64,000 bases of DNA from Mucilaginibacter achroorhodeus (GTDB lineage: Bacteria > Bacteroidota > Bacteroidia > Sphingobacteriales > Sphingobacteriaceae). The position numbers were made by a program, and so were the translations under genes. The notes beneath the pieces were generated by a model. It was not told where the DNA came from. It did no database searches and saw nothing but the letters and a program-made list of their open reading frames with translations. The DNA lies in the NCBI RefSeq assembly GCF_007846095.1, contig NZ_VOEI01000002.1, forward strand, positions 1-64,000, given 5' to 3'. This document shows, piece by piece, positions 32,348-41,356 of the stretch. Position 1 is the stretch's first letter; every line of letters begins with the position of its first letter.

Positions 32348-33544
32348 ATGGACAAACAAAAAGTAGTATTGGCATACAGCGGCGGATTAGATACATCTTT
32401 CTGCTGTATTTATTTAACACGCGACCTGGGTTATGAAGTGCACTCAGTAATTGTTAATACCGGTGGTTTTAGCGAAGAAGAGCTGAAAAACGTTGAAGAA
32501 CGTGCTTACCAGATGGGTGTTACATCACACCACGTGGTTGATGAGACCGAAAACTTTTACAATACCTGCGTACGTTACCTTATTTACGGTAACGTGCTAA
32601 AGAATAATACTTACCCGCTATCGGTTAGTGCCGAGCGCGTGAGTCAGGCTACAGCCATTGCCAACTATGCAAAAGAAATTGGCGCCGTTGCGGTCGCCCA
32701 CGGCAGTACCGGTGCGGGTAACGATCAGGTAAGGTTTGATATGATCTTTAACATCCTTGTTCCCGAGGTGCAGATCATTACACCTATACGCGACTTGAAA
32801 CTTAGCCGCGAGGAGGAAATAGAATACCTGAAAAAACATGGTGTAGAGATGAATTTTGAAAAAGCAAAGTACTCCATCAATAAAGGTATTTGGGGAACAT
32901 CTGTGGGTGGTAAGGAAACCCTTACATCACATCTTGGCCTGCCCGAGGATGCGTGGCCAACACAAGTTACCAGTTCAGAGCCAAAAACGCTCGAGTTAGT
33001 TTTTGAGAAAGGCGAATTGAAAGCTATTGACGGGACGCATTATGATCATCCAACTAAAGCCATACAAATTTTGCAAGCCATTGCACAGCCCTACGGTATA
33101 GGCAGGGATATCCACGTTGGTGACACTATCATCGGCATTAAAGGCCGCGTTGGTTTTGAAGCCGCTGCTCCAATGGTGATCATTAAAGCGCACCACACCC
33201 TGGAAAAACATGTTCTTACTAAATGGCAGTTATCATGGAAAGACCAGTTATCTTCTTTTTATGGCAACTGGTTGCATGAAGGTCAGTTTCATGATCCAAT
33301 CATGCGTAACATTGAGGCTTTTCTAACGGATACCCAAAAACAGGTTAGTGGTAAAGTATTTGTTGAGTTACATCCGTATCGCTTCCAGGTTGTTGGTATC
33401 GAATCAGATCATGACCTGATGAGCAATAAATTTGGCAGCTATGGCGAAATGAACAACGCATGGAGCGGCGAAGATGTAAAAGGCTTCAGCAAGATATTTG
33501 GCAACCAGGTGATGATATATCACAAAGTAAACGGACAGGACTAA
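32348..33544 (+). CDS. argG: argininosuccinate synthase
   Basis: Condenses citrulline and aspartate to argininosuccinate with ATP, 398 aa, normal length. PP-loop motif AYSGGLDTS (about 9-17); substrate-binding region HGSTGAGNDQVRFD (about 117-130), and the conserved segments SINKGIWGTSVGGKETLTSH and GSYGEMNNAWSG. The cupin gene follows after 2 nt. Seventh step of arginine synthesis. Confidence 0.97.
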   Translation: MDKQKVVLAYSGGLDTSFCCIYLTRDLGYEVHSVIVNTGGFSEEELKNVEERAYQMGVTSHHVVDETENFYNTCVRYLIYGNVLKNNTYPLSVSAERVSQATAIANYAKEIGAVAVAHGSTGAGNDQVRFDMIFNILVPEVQIITPIRDLKLSREEEIEYLKKHGVEMNFEKAKYSINKGIWGTSVGGKETLTSHLGLPEDAWPTQVTSSEPKTLELVFEKGELKAIDGTHYDHPTKAIQILQAIAQPYGIGRDIHVGDTIIGIKGRVGFEAAAPMVIIKAHHTLEKHVLTKWQLSWKDQLSSFYGNWLHEGQFHDPIMRNIEAFLTDTQKQVSGKVFVELHPYRFQVVGIESDHDLMSNKFGSYGEMNNAWSGEDVKGFSKIFGNQVMIYHKVNGQD

Positions 33545-33546
33545 TT

Positions 33547-33897
33547 ATGGCAAACCCCATTTTTTCGAGAAGCGAATGCTTAAGCACCTACAAATGGGGT
33601 GATGACTGCTATGGCTGGAACTACGTTGACACAGATGCGCTATCAATAAAACAAGAATTGATGCCTCCTGATACATCTGAGCAACTGCATTATCACGAGA
33701 GGGCTTCACAGTTTTTCTTTGTGCTCAAAGGCAGAGCAACTTTTACCATTAACGGTGAGACAAGCATTTTGAAACCTGAGCAGGGTATTGAGATAAAACC
33801 CGGTCAGCAGCATTTTATTAGTAATAAAGAAAGCAACGACCTTGAGTTCATCCTTTACTCCTCACCATCTACTAAAAATGACAGAATTAACCTCTAA
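33547..33897 (+). CDS. small cupin-domain protein in the arginine operon
   Basis: 116 aa from the ATG at 33547 (MANPIFSRSECLSTYKWGDD). Single cupin barrel: motif 1 is EQLHYHERASQFFFVLKGRATF (about 45-66; HYH, E) and motif 2 is IEIKPGQQHFISN. The His/Glu pattern fits a metal-binding cupin. It is located 2 nt after argG and overlaps argC by 20 bp, so it is firmly in the operon, but no role in arginine metabolism is established for such proteins; a regulatory or detoxifying function is possible. Confidence 0.82.
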   Translation: MANPIFSRSECLSTYKWGDDCYGWNYVDTDALSIKQELMPPDTSEQLHYHERASQFFFVLKGRATFTINGETSILKPEQGIEIKPGQQHFISNKESNDLEFILYSSPSTKNDRINL

Positions 33898-34891
33898 AAT
33901 AAAAGCAGGCATTATTGGCGGTGCCGGTTACACCGGTGGCGAAATGCTGCGGATTTTGATCAATCACCCCAACGTTGACATCATTTTTGTTCACAGCAAC
34001 AGCAATGCGGGTAACTATGTTTATGATGTTCATAAAGACCTGTTTGGCGATACCGACCTTAAGTTTTCGGCTGAACTATCAAACAACGTTGATGTGCTGT
34101 TCCTTTGTGTTGGCCATGGTGATGCTCGTAAGTTTTTAGAGGCAAATCAAATTGCCGATCATGTAAAGGTTATAGACCTAAGTCAGGATTTCAGGCTGAA
34201 TCAAAATTCAACAATCAAAAGCAAAAACTTTACATATGGCTTGCCCGAGTTGAATAGAGATGCCATAAAATCAGCTGATAACATCGCTAATCCTGGTTGC
34301 TTTGCTACCTGTTTACAATTAGGCCTGCTGCCTTTGGCATCAAAAGGTTTACTAAAAAACGAGGTACATATTACGGCGACAACGGGTTCAACCGGTGCCG
34401 GTCAAGGCTTGTCACCTACTTCACACTTTACATGGAGAAACGATAACCTATCTGTTTACAAGGCTTTTAACCACCAACACCTAAACGAGATCGGACAATC
34501 GCTTAATCAGGCTGCAAGTGCTTTTACTCCCCCTTCAGGGGGTTGGGGGGCTCTAAATTTTATACCATATCGTGGCGATTTTACCCGTGGCATTATTGCA
34601 TCCATGTATACGGAAAGCAACCTTACCGAAGCAGAAGCATTAAAGCTTTACCAAGATTACTATGCGGAGCACCCGTTTACACATGTAACTAACAAAGATA
34701 TTGACCTTAAGCAGATCGTTAACACAAACAAATGCTTTATACAGGTTAAGGTATTTGATAATAAGGTATTTATTATCAGTATTATAGACAACTTACTTAA
34801 AGGCGCATCCGGCCAGGCAGTACAAAACATGAACTTAATGTTTGGCCTGAACGAGAGCGCCGGATTACGACTGAAGGGGGTGGCATTTTAA
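33878..34891 (+). CDS. argC: N-acetyl-gamma-glutamyl-phosphate reductase, with an in-frame repeat insertion
   Basis: NADPH-dependent reductase of the third arginine step, 337 aa from the ATG at 33878 (MTELTSKIKAGIIGGAGYTG). GAGYTGGE is the nucleotide-binding motif, catalytic Cys is in NPGCFATC (about residue 141), and GSTGAGQGLSPTSHF is conserved. The segment T217-A225 (TPPSGGWGA) interrupts a loop between QAASAF and LNFIPYRGDFTRGI. It is encoded by a palindromic CCCCCTTCAGGGGG-type repeat and is missing from typical ArgC proteins. It overlaps the cupin gene by 20 bp. Confidence 0.95.
   Translation: MTELTSKIKAGIIGGAGYTGGEMLRILINHPNVDIIFVHSNSNAGNYVYDVHKDLFGDTDLKFSAELSNNVDVLFLCVGHGDARKFLEANQIADHVKVIDLSQDFRLNQNSTIKSKNFTYGLPELNRDAIKSADNIANPGCFATCLQLGLLPLASKGLLKNEVHITATTGSTGAGQGLSPTSHFTWRNDNLSVYKAFNHQHLNEIGQSLNQAASAFTPPSGGWGALNFIPYRGDFTRGIIASMYTESNLTEAEALKLYQDYYAEHPFTHVTNKDIDLKQIVNTNKCFIQVKVFDNKVFIISIIDNLLKGASGQAVQNMNLMFGLNESAGLRLKGVAF
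34526..34552 (+). repeat. palindromic G/C-run repeat inserted in argC
   Basis: ACTCCCCCTTCAGGGGGTTG and the following GGGG run: CCCCC (34529-34533) pairs with GGGGG (34538-34542). The sequence is like the Bacteroidota dispersed REP-type element and is translated in frame as TPPSGGWGA. Confidence 0.65.
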
Positions 34892-34998
34892 TTAGGATGA
34901 ACGGATAAAGGTCAAAGGCGAAAGGTGACCCCATTCCAATCATCAACAAGGAAGACAAAACCTTTATTCTTTCGCCGTTAACCTTTTACCTCAGTATA

Positions 34999-36129
34999 AT
35001 GAAATTATTCGACGTATATCCAATCAATCCAATCAATATAATTAAAGGCCAGGGAAGCCTGGTTTATGATGATAAAGGCACAGCATACCTTGACCTTTAT
35101 GGCGGCCATGCGGTAATATCAATCGGTCACACTAATCCACATTACGTAAAACGTTTGGAGGATCAACTGCACCAGATAGGCTTTTATTCAAACTCAATTG
35201 AGATACCATTGCAAAAGCAACTTGCAGAGAAACTTGGCCGTGTTTCTGGCAAAGAAGATTACCAGTTGTTCCTTTGTAATTCGGGCGCTGAAGCAAATGA
35301 GAACGCTCTAAAACTTGCATCATTTTACAATGGTAAAAAGAAAATTATTGCGTTTAAAAAAGCTTTCCACGGCCGCACATCGTTGGCGGTGGCGGCAACT
35401 GATAACCCTAAAATTGTTGCACCGGTAAACGAAACCGATAACGTGGTTTTTCTTCCGTGGAACGATGAGGCAGCTCTTGAGCAAGCTTTTAAAGAACACG
35501 AGGTATCTTCAGTTATCATTGAAGGCATACAAGGTGTTGGCGGCATACAAGTTACCGCGGTTAACTTCCTTCAAAAAATAAGATCACTTTGTGACGAACA
35601 TAACGCTGTTTTCATAGCTGATTCCGTGCAATGTGGTTATGGCCGTACAGGTAAATTCTTCTCGCACGATTTTGCCGGTGTCAACGCTGACATTTATTCA
35701 ATGGCTAAAGGCATGGGTAATGGCTTCCCGGTCGGCGGTATCATTATCTCGCCAAAGATAGCGCCTTCGTATGGTATGTTAGGTACTACGTTCGGTGGTA
35801 ATCACCTGGCTTGTGCGGCAGGCTTAGCCGTTCTTGAAGTTATTGAACAAGATAACCTGATGCAAAACGCCGCAGAGATCGGCGATTATCTGATAACAGA
35901 GCTTAAGAAATTTGATCAGGTGAAAGAGGTGCGCGGCAGGGGTTTAATGATAGGCATTGATCTTCCGGAAGAATTATCTAATGTGAAAAAAGATCTGTTG
36001 TTTAAGCACCATATCTTTACCGGAGAGGCTAAACCAAACGTTATCAGGCTCTTACCTGCACTTAATTTAACAAAAACTTACGCAGATAGGTTCCTGGAGG
36101 CATTTGACGCAACTTTAAATAACGCATAA
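34999..36129 (+). CDS. argD: acetylornithine aminotransferase (class III PLP)
   Basis: PLP-dependent transaminase converting N-acyl-glutamate semialdehyde to N-acyl-ornithine, 376 aa. CNSGAEANENALKLA binds PLP phosphate, EGIQGVGG and FIADSVQCGYGRTGK are class III motifs, and the Schiff-base Lys lies in YSMAKGMGNGFP (about 236). The 107-bp gap after argC contains repeated AAAGGTCAAAGGCGAAAGG-type sequence with an inverted partner near 34965, a typical Sphingobacteriaceae intergenic filler. Confidence 0.95.
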   Translation: MKLFDVYPINPINIIKGQGSLVYDDKGTAYLDLYGGHAVISIGHTNPHYVKRLEDQLHQIGFYSNSIEIPLQKQLAEKLGRVSGKEDYQLFLCNSGAEANENALKLASFYNGKKKIIAFKKAFHGRTSLAVAATDNPKIVAPVNETDNVVFLPWNDEAALEQAFKEHEVSSVIIEGIQGVGGIQVTAVNFLQKIRSLCDEHNAVFIADSVQCGYGRTGKFFSHDFAGVNADIYSMAKGMGNGFPVGGIIISPKIAPSYGMLGTTFGGNHLACAAGLAVLEVIEQDNLMQNAAEIGDYLITELKKFDQVKEVRGRGLMIGIDLPEELSNVKKDLLFKHHIFTGEAKPNVIRLLPALNLTKTYADRFLEAFDATLNNA

Positions 36130-36142
36130 TAAATTATACGCT

Positions 36143-36176
36143 ATTCAAGCCCTCTTCTTTTAACGAGGGTTTGAAT
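36143..36176. other. long hairpin between argD and argF'
   Basis: ATTCAAGCCCTC pairs with GAGGGTTTGAAT across a 10-nt loop. No T-run follows, so it may be a processing or stability element rather than a terminator. It ends 17 nt before the argF' start. Confidence 0.5.
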
Positions 36177-36193
36177 AACGCAAAACAAGGCTC

Positions 36194-37144
36194 ATGAAAC
36201 TCTTCTCTTCTGTAAACGATGTTACTGATCTACAGGCACTGGTAAAACAGGCTTTAGCGGCAAAAAAAGATCCGTTTGCTAACCAGCATTTGGGCAAAAA
36301 CAAAACCATAAGCCTGGTTTTTCTTAATCCCAGCCTGCGTACACGCATGAGCACCCAAAAGGCAGCCATGAATTTGGGTATGAACGTTATAATACTTAAC
36401 ATCGATAAAGAAGGATGGGCTTTAGAATTGCGTGATAATGTAATTATGAATGGTACTACCGTAGAGCACATCCGCGAGGCTGCGGCAGTGATGGGTGAAT
36501 ATTCTGACATCATTGGAGTGCGCTCGTTTCCAGGTTTAAAAGACCGTGATGAGGATTATAGCGAAAGCATATTTAATAAGTTTGTTGAATTTTGTAAGGT
36601 ACCTGTTGTTAGCCTGGAGTCTGCTACACGCCACCCGCTGCAAAGCCTTGCCGACCTGGTAACTATCGAGGAATTAAAAACCAGGTCACGCCCAAAAGTG
36701 GTGTTGACATGGGCCCCGCATATCAAAGCACTTCCGCAGGCAGTGCCTAACTCATTTGCAGAGTGGATGTGTAAAGCAGATGTTGATTTTGTGGTAACAC
36801 ATCCCGAAGGATATGCCCTTTCAGAACAATTTACTGAGGGAGCAACTATAACAACCAATCAGGAAGAAGCATTAAAAGACGCAGATTTTATCTATGTAAA
36901 AAACTGGTCGGCTTATGAACCTTATGGCGCTGTTACCAACGGCAATGAAGATTGGATGCTGACCAATGCCAAATTGAATGAGCTTGCACCCCAAGCAAAG
37001 GTAATGCATTGCCTTCCCGTTCGCCGGGACCTGGAGCTCTCATCAGAGATATTAGATGGCCCGCGTTCTATCGTAGTACATGAAGCCGGCAACCGTGTTT
37101 GGGCTGCGCAGGCAGTATTAAAACAGATGCTGGAAGCCTTATAA
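36194..37144 (+). CDS. argF': N-acyl-ornithine carbamoyltransferase (ArgF' type)
   Basis: Transcarbamylase of the N-acetyl/N-succinyl-ornithine branch, 316 aa. Carbamoyl-phosphate motif is NPSLRTRMSTQ (about 45-55), the second is RHPLQSLADL (about 142-151), and HCLPVRRD is near the C-terminus. The loop GTTVEHIREAAAVMGEYSD (about 87-105) includes the specificity position, residue 90: Pro in B. fragilis N-succinylornithine transcarbamylase and Glu92 in Xanthomonas N-acetylornithine transcarbamylase (established for those enzymes). Here it is Val, so the acyl group is not settled by this position. Clearly not an anabolic ornithine carbamoyltransferase. Confidence 0.93.
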   Translation: MKLFSSVNDVTDLQALVKQALAAKKDPFANQHLGKNKTISLVFLNPSLRTRMSTQKAAMNLGMNVIILNIDKEGWALELRDNVIMNGTTVEHIREAAAVMGEYSDIIGVRSFPGLKDRDEDYSESIFNKFVEFCKVPVVSLESATRHPLQSLADLVTIEELKTRSRPKVVLTWAPHIKALPQAVPNSFAEWMCKADVDFVVTHPEGYALSEQFTEGATITTNQEEALKDADFIYVKNWSAYEPYGAVTNGNEDWMLTNAKLNELAPQAKVMHCLPVRRDLELSSEILDGPRSIVVHEAGNRVWAAQAVLKQMLEAL

Positions 37145-37200
37145 TAAGCATCCACGACTGTCTTCACTTCTGACTCTTATATTTCCTGATTATTTGCAAA

Positions 37201-37812
37201 ATGTATATACCTAAACACTTCCAAATAACTGAAAAGCAGCAAGCTATCCACTTTATGCGAAAGTATAGCTTTGCTTCAATAGTGACGGTACTGAATGGCA
37301 TACCAGAGGCAACGCACTTGCCTTTTGTGATTGAAGTGCGTGGTGATGAGGTTGTATTGCTCTCACATTTTGCGAAAGCAAATCCACAGGTTGATGTAAT
37401 TGAGCAGGAAGCATCTTTAGTGATATTCACCGAGCCACACGCTTACATTTCGCCAAAGAATTACGAGAAAGAAACCAATGTACCTACCTGGAACTATATA
37501 GCTATACATGCCTACGGCAAAGCCAAACTGTTAAAAGACGAAACAGCCGTAGGCGCCCTGCTGGCTAAAACCATCAGCACTTATGAGCAGGATTATCTGA
37601 AACAGTGGAACAGATTGCCAGGCGATTATAAGCACAAGATGATGAACGGCATTGTAGCTTTTGAGCTTGTGGTTACGGACCTGCAAGCCAAATATAAACT
37701 AAGCCAAAATCGCAGCGAGATTGAGCAGCAAAATATAATCAACAACTTAGACAGCTCAGAAACCGACAATGAAAAAGAAATTGCGGATTACATGAAGCAA
37801 TTAAAGCACTAA
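37201..37812 (+). CDS. FMN-binding PaiB-family regulator
   Basis: 203-aa PaiB-type protein (FMN-binding split-barrel). It begins MYIPKHFQITEKQQAIHFMR and has SFASIVTVLNGIPEATHLPF (about 23-42), AYISPKNYEKETNVPTWNY and YKHKMMNGIVAFEL. In Bacillus, PaiB is linked to regulation of protease/sporulation genes; in other bacteria its role is obscure. Here it follows argF' in the same direction with a 56-nt gap, so cotranscription is likely but functional linkage is unknown. Convergent with the antiporter (4-bp overlap). Confidence 0.9.
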   Translation: MYIPKHFQITEKQQAIHFMRKYSFASIVTVLNGIPEATHLPFVIEVRGDEVVLLSHFAKANPQVDVIEQEASLVIFTEPHAYISPKNYEKETNVPTWNYIAIHAYGKAKLLKDETAVGALLAKTISTYEQDYLKQWNRLPGDYKHKMMNGIVAFELVVTDLQAKYKLSQNRSEIEQQNIINNLDSSETDNEKEIADYMKQLKH

Positions 37813-39059
37813 CTCTCGGGGCCATTTTTGTAAATGGCATTAATAACCTTATTAAGTGTTAGTCCCTGGACAATGATTGAAAATATCACAATAAAATAAG
37901 TTCCGGCGAGTATAAAATGTTTGTATTCAGATGTTGGCAGAGAAAGCGCCAAAGCTATGGAAATACCACCACGCAAACCCGCCCATGTTAATATATTGAT
38001 GCTGCCATAATTAACGTTAAGACTTCTGCGCAAAAATGTTAAAGGCAGCATAATGCTTCCCCAGCGTGCTATCAGGATAAGGGCAATACCCAAAGCCCCC
38101 GATAGCCAGTAATGCTGTAAAAATGGAAAATTCACCATTTGCAAGCCTATCATAACAAACAGCATAGTATTCAGCAGTTCGTCTATCAAGGTCCAGAATT
38201 TTTCAAGCGCCTGGTGCGAGCGGTCCGTTTTATCAACATTGATAGAGCGACCACCTGCAAACAGCCCGGCAGTAACCACAGCCAAAGGAATAGACAGGTG
38301 CAGGTAAGTAGCTATCAAAGAATTAGCCATAACCAAAGCGAACGAAACCAATACCACGGTTTGAAAATCATCTATCGATTTCATTAGCCTGTGTGCTAAA
38401 AACCCGGTGATTGCACCCAAAGCAATACCTCCAAACACTTCCTGCACAAAAAGTATTACTGCTTTGCCAAAATCAACATTGTTAACGCCTGATTGCGTGA
38501 TCTCCAATAGCGTAATAAAAAGCACCAGCCCTATACCATCATTAAACAATGATTCGCCTGATATAATGGTTTCCAGATTGTTTGGCAGCTTAGACCCGGT
38601 GATAATAGCACTTACTGCAACCGGATCAGTTGGTGAAATAAGTGCTCCGAATAGCAGGCAGTATATGTAGGGCATATCTATCTTGAGCAGATTGGTTATG
38701 AAATACAGTAATGAACCAAATATTGCAGTAGATATGATAACGCCTATGGTACTCAACACGAAAACCGGCCTCATCTCCTTTTTCAAACGCTTTTTATCCA
38801 GGTTAAAAGCGCTTGCAAACAATAAAAACCCCAATAAAATATTTAACACCGTTCTGGAGAAGTTGATATTTTTAGCCAGCATGGTAAGATAATCTGCAAT
38901 GCTGGGGTCTAACTTGTCTATTACGATGGTAATTAGCGACCCAATGATAGCTAAGGACATAATGCCGATAGTACCGGGCAGCTTAAGCCATCGGGCATTG
39001 ATATATGAGTACAGGGCGCTTAAAATTACAAGTAGCGCAATTATAAAGAAGAGATGCAT
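37809..39059 (-). CDS. CPA1-type sodium:proton antiporter
   Basis: Cation/proton antiporter, 416 aa with about 12 hydrophobic helices. Ion-binding motif SPTDPVAVSAIITGSKLP (about 136-153), followed by SLFNDGIGLVLF, the conserved ND motif, and GLRGGISIALALSLPTSEY near 370. It lacks a long cytosolic tail, unlike many CPA1 members. Divides the arg cluster with its neighbour NDH-2, both on the minus strand. Confidence 0.92.
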   Translation of the reverse strand: MHLFFIIALLVILSALYSYINARWLKLPGTIGIMSLAIIGSLITIVIDKLDPSIADYLTMLAKNINFSRTVLNILLGFLLFASAFNLDKKRLKKEMRPVFVLSTIGVIISTAIFGSLLYFITNLLKIDMPYIYCLLFGALISPTDPVAVSAIITGSKLPNNLETIISGESLFNDGIGLVLFITLLEITQSGVNNVDFGKAVILFVQEVFGGIALGAITGFLAHRLMKSIDDFQTVVLVSFALVMANSLIATYLHLSIPLAVVTAGLFAGGRSINVDKTDRSHQALEKFWTLIDELLNTMLFVMIGLQMVNFPFLQHYWLSGALGIALILIARWGSIMLPLTFLRRSLNVNYGSINILTWAGLRGGISIALALSLPTSEYKHFILAGTYFIVIFSIIVQGLTLNKVINAIYKNGPES

Positions 39060-39095
39060 TTACATGGTTTGAAGATACCTTAACTGAAAGCCATC

Positions 39096-40394
39096 CTAAC
39101 GAGGGACGGGATCCACGGTCATGGTATCGGTTTTAAAGTATCGGATCACTAACCTGTTATCACTGTTGCGGGTTAGATAGTTTATAGCCCAATTTAAGAA
39201 AACAATCGCTTTATTGCTAAATCCGGCTAACGATAACAAGTGTACAAACATCCACAACAACCATGCAAAAAAGCCCTGAAACTTAAATTTCTTAAGGTCG
39301 GCTACCGCTTTATTACGGCCAATGGTGGCCATGGTACCCAGATCGTGATATGCAAATGGCGTTGTCGGTTTACCCTCGATAATGTTCCGGAGGTTTTTTG
39401 CCAAATGCTTACCCTGCTGCAGGGCCACCTGCGCTACCCCGGGGTAGCCAGCCGGATTAGCATCAGTTTGTACAAATGATACATCACCTATCGCAAAAAT
39501 ATTGCTGTAGCCTTTTATGCGGTTAATGTCGTCGGTGATCAACCTGCCACCTTTTGCAACTGTTTCTTCGGGCATACCGTTGGGTACTTCGCCTTTTACG
39601 CCAGCAGCCCACAACACGTTGCGCGTTTGAATAACCGTACCGTCATCTATTTTTAAAATGGACCCGTTGTAACTTGATACGTGAACACCGGTATGTATGC
39701 TCACATCCATCTCTTTTAAAAATTGCTTTGCCTTCAATGAAGCTTCTGATGACATAGCGGCTAACAATTCTGGCTTGCCCTCTACCAAATAAACCTTCAT
39801 ATCAGCATTGCACAAGCCGGGATAGTCTTTACAAAGAATGTATTTTCGCAGTTCTGATATCGCCCCGGCAAGCTCCACCCCGGTTGGCCCTCCGCCAACT
39901 ATTACGAAAGTAAGCAAGGCATCACGTTCCGCTTTATCTGAAGTCACCAGTGCCTTTTCAAGGTTTTGCAACATCAAACTGCGAATGTTTAAAGCTTCCG
40001 CAATATTTTTCATGGGCATGGCATAATGCTCAAGTTCCTGGTTGCCAAAGAAATTAGTGTTAGCCCCCGTAGCTATTACCAGGTAATCATAAGTGTAATT
40101 ACCGGCATCGGTTTCTACTGTATTGGTTTTGGTATCGATATTGTCAACGCTGGCCAAATGAAAAGTAAAGTTCTTTTGCCTGCTGAAAATCCGCCTGATT
40201 GGAAAACCTATAGAATCGGCCTCAATTGCACCTGTGGCCACCTGGTATAAAAGCGGTTGAAAGGTGTGATAATTATGTTTATCTAAGAGCAGCACATCTA
40301 CCGGTGCATCTTTTAATTTTTTTGCTAACTGTACCCCGCCAAATCCTCCGCCTATAATTATAACTCGTGGTTGTTTGTTTTCCTGTTTATTCAT
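39096..40394 (-). CDS. ndh: type II NADH dehydrogenase
   Basis: Monotopic flavoprotein that passes electrons from NADH to the quinone pool without proton pumping, 432 aa from the ATG at 40394. FAD site: VIIIGGGFGGVQLAKKL; NADH site: TFVIVGGGPTGVELAGAI (about 154-171); GDVSFVQTDANPAGYPGVAQVA is the conserved FAD/quinone loop. The C-terminal hydrophobic stretch (FFAWLLWMFVHLLSLAGFSN) is the membrane anchor. The earlier in-frame ATG at 40415 is possible but less likely. Confidence 0.92.
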   Translation of the reverse strand: MNKQENKQPRVIIIGGGFGGVQLAKKLKDAPVDVLLLDKHNYHTFQPLLYQVATGAIEADSIGFPIRRIFSRQKNFTFHLASVDNIDTKTNTVETDAGNYTYDYLVIATGANTNFFGNQELEHYAMPMKNIAEALNIRSLMLQNLEKALVTSDKAERDALLTFVIVGGGPTGVELAGAISELRKYILCKDYPGLCNADMKVYLVEGKPELLAAMSSEASLKAKQFLKEMDVSIHTGVHVSSYNGSILKIDDGTVIQTRNVLWAAGVKGEVPNGMPEETVAKGGRLITDDINRIKGYSNIFAIGDVSFVQTDANPAGYPGVAQVALQQGKHLAKNLRNIIEGKPTTPFAYHDLGTMATIGRNKAVADLKKFKFQGFFAWLLWMFVHLLSLAGFSNKAIVFLNWAINYLTRNSDNRLVIRYFKTDTMTVDPVPR

Positions 40395-40557
40395 AGCAAC
40401 AATGGCCTTGTGCATCTAAGCTACAAACCCTGATGAATATTGCTAACATGATAACCACTTATGTGTTTTAAATGAAGGTATTTTTACAATAGCAAGTAAA
40501 TTATTCTTACAACCATAAAATAGCTATTATTGCTACCGAACTCATATAGTAAATAAT

Positions 40558-41349
40558 ATGCAAGCGCTTCATGTAATTAAAATTGGTGGTAACGTAATTG
40601 ATAATTCTGAAAACCTGCACAGGTTTCTAAAGGATTTTACCGCACTTGATGGCCATAAGATATTGATACATGGTGGCGGCAAAGTTGCTACCCAGATCTC
40701 TGAAAGTATGGGTATTGAAGCTAAAATGATTGATGGCCGCCGCATAACTGATATTGATACCTTGCGCATTGTAACCATGGTTTACGGCGGTTTGATCAAC
40801 AAAAACATTGTAGCCCAATTGCAGCGATACGGCAATAATGCTATTGGCCTCACGGGTGCAGACGGTAACCTGATACACGCACAAAAGCGCCCGGTAAAAA
40901 CCATTGATTATGGTTTTGTGGGCGATCTTAAAGAAGAATCTGTTAATGCTGAAAATATCGCCAAATTGCTTGATGGAGGCTTTACCCCTGTTTTTTGTGC
41001 CTTAACGCATGATGGCGAAGGCCAATTGCTTAATACAAATGCAGATACTATTGCCTCAGCGCTGGCAGTGGCGCTATCAGATAAGTATGAAACCACGCTT
41101 ATTTATTGTTTTGAAAAAAAAGGCGTATTACACGATGTTAACGACGATGAATCATTGATCAGGGAGATTAATCCCGAACGTTATCATAAACTTAAACAAG
41201 AACAGGTGATACATAGCGGCATGATCCCTAAGCTGGATAATGCATTTGCAGCCATATCTTGCGGAGTAAAAGCTGTAGTCATCGGCCATTCTGACGACCT
41301 GGGGCAATTGAAAGGCAAACATGCCTTTGGTACACGTTTAAGCGAATAA
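40558..41349 (+). CDS. argB: acetylglutamate kinase
   Basis: Phosphorylates N-acetylglutamate (or the succinyl form) in the second arginine step, 263 aa. The N-terminal VIKIGGNVIDN and LIHGGGKVATQISESMG give the phosphate-binding and substrate loops; GLTGADGNLIHAQKR is the nucleotide region; GMIPKLDNAFAAISCG closes the active site. The amino-acid kinase fold lacks the N-terminal extension of arginine-inhibited enzymes, so feedback by arginine is not expected. It is 8 nt upstream of proC. Confidence 0.95.
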   Translation: MQALHVIKIGGNVIDNSENLHRFLKDFTALDGHKILIHGGGKVATQISESMGIEAKMIDGRRITDIDTLRIVTMVYGGLINKNIVAQLQRYGNNAIGLTGADGNLIHAQKRPVKTIDYGFVGDLKEESVNAENIAKLLDGGFTPVFCALTHDGEGQLLNTNADTIASALAVALSDKYETTLIYCFEKKGVLHDVNDDESLIREINPERYHKLKQEQVIHSGMIPKLDNAFAAISCGVKAVVIGHSDDLGQLKGKHAFGTRLSE

Positions 41350-41356
41350 AACACAC

